64,000 bases of DNA from Methylophilus sp. (GTDB lineage: Bacteria > Pseudomonadota > Gammaproteobacteria > Burkholderiales > Methylophilaceae): NCBI GenBank assembly GCA_030696695.1, contig JAUYRP010000021.1, positions 62,001 through 126,000 on the forward strand. Reading direction: 5' to 3'. A model generated the notes under the pieces. The model was not told where the DNA came from, ran no database searches, and was given only the letters and a program-made list of their open reading frames with translations. A program made the position numbers and the translations under genes. Below are positions 63,709-64,000 of this stretch, one piece after another; the stretch's first letter is position 1, and every line of letters starts with the position of its first letter.

Positions 63709-64000
63709 ATGCCATCACTACTCGCTCATATTGCATCACCACAAGATTTAAAAAAGTTAGATCGCCACCAACTGCTAGAATTAGCTGCAGAGCTTCGCGC
63801 TTTTTTAGTTGAAAGTGTAGCTAAAACAGGTGGGCACCTCGCTTCTAATTTAGGGGTAGTGGAACTGACCATTGCGTTGCATTATGTATTCAATACGCCA
63901 GAAGATCGGTTGGTGTGGGATGTCGGACACCAAACTTACCCGCACAAAATCTTAACTGGGCGCCGCGATGCTATGGTGAATCTACGCAACCCAAGTGGGA
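63709..64000 (+). CDS. dxs: 1-deoxy-D-xylulose-5-phosphate synthase, N-terminal part (cut by window edge)
   Basis: The first 97 codons: [53 protein letters not shown] (in parts), [19 protein letters not shown]. These are canonical Dxs N-terminal blocks with the ThDP-linked GGHLASNLG and [10 protein letters not shown]. It starts 18 bases after ispA; the rest is outside the window. Confidence 0.95.
   Translation, partial: MPSLLAHIASPQDLKKLDRHQLLELAAELRAFLVESVAKTGGHLASNLGVVELTIALHYVFNTPEDRLVWDVGHQTYPHKILTGRRDAMVNLRNPSG

Overview
The window looks like a chromosomal segment of a low-to-moderate GC betaproteobacterium, most likely a methylotroph of the Methylophilaceae (Methylotenera/Methylophilus type). 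This is inferred from betaproteobacterial gene neighbourhoods (exbB-exbD-msbA next to comEC-lolD-lolC; ruvX-pyrR-pyrB-pyrC'; pilT-pilU beside yggS-proC-yggT; ilvI-ilvH-ilvC-psd) and from a beta-propeller lipoprotein next to an MxaD-like periplasmic protein, a family known from methanol oxidation. No rRNA, tRNA, CRISPR array, transposase or phage gene was found. Both ends cut through genes (msbA on the left, dxs on the right).

Layout. 1-8 kb, minus strand: envelope genes (msbA, exbD, exbB, comEC, lolD, lolC) and an unrecognised 553-aa protein. 8-14 kb, plus strand: riboflavin genes (ribE, ribBA), then a tightly overlapping yqgE-ruvX-pyrR-pyrB-pyrC' run. 14-15.4 kb: a membrane-anchored helix-hairpin-helix protein and an OmpA-domain protein. 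15.4-30.3 kb: type IV pilus ATPases (pilU, pilT and a distant PilB/GspE-like gene) and housekeeping genes (yggS, proC, yggT, a dynamin-like GTPase, rng, maf, marC, a Nudix gene, mnmA, a GST, nadC).

30.4-51.7 kb is a large iron-acquisition and extracytoplasmic redox region. It holds (a) a minus-strand set encoding a PepSY membrane protein, a DUF2271 protein with a flavinylation-type motif, a DUF4198 protein, ApbE FMN transferase and a membrane-anchored CysJ-like flavoprotein, behind a strong Fur-box-like site; (b) a Fiu-like TonB-dependent receptor, then PiuC and an FMN alpha-hydroxyacid oxidase; (c) a plus-strand TolC-MacA-MacB exporter behind a second Fur-like site; (d) a minus-strand hemP-tonB-exbB-exbD-PepSY-small membrane protein-TonB receptor-PepSY run behind a third Fur-like site. 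Together these would import ferric siderophores, power the import, reduce the iron across the inner membrane and possibly export a ligand. The two receptor genes share a conserved leader element just upstream of their start codons.

52-64 kb: branched-chain amino acid synthesis (ilvI, ilvH, ilvC), psd, rppH, the beta-propeller/MxaD-like pair, a type IV pilin with a clear sigma-54 promoter, a convergent O-antigen-ligase-type membrane protein that may glycosylate that pilin, an esterase, and xseB-ispA-dxs of isoprenoid synthesis.

The items most worth a second look are the flavinylation/iron-reduction gene set, the shared receptor leader, an out-of-frame coding tail after the MxaD-like gene, 18-bp tandem repeats upstream of the same gene, the pilin with a C-terminal serine beside a ligase, and a 15-bp perfect hairpin at the ligase start.
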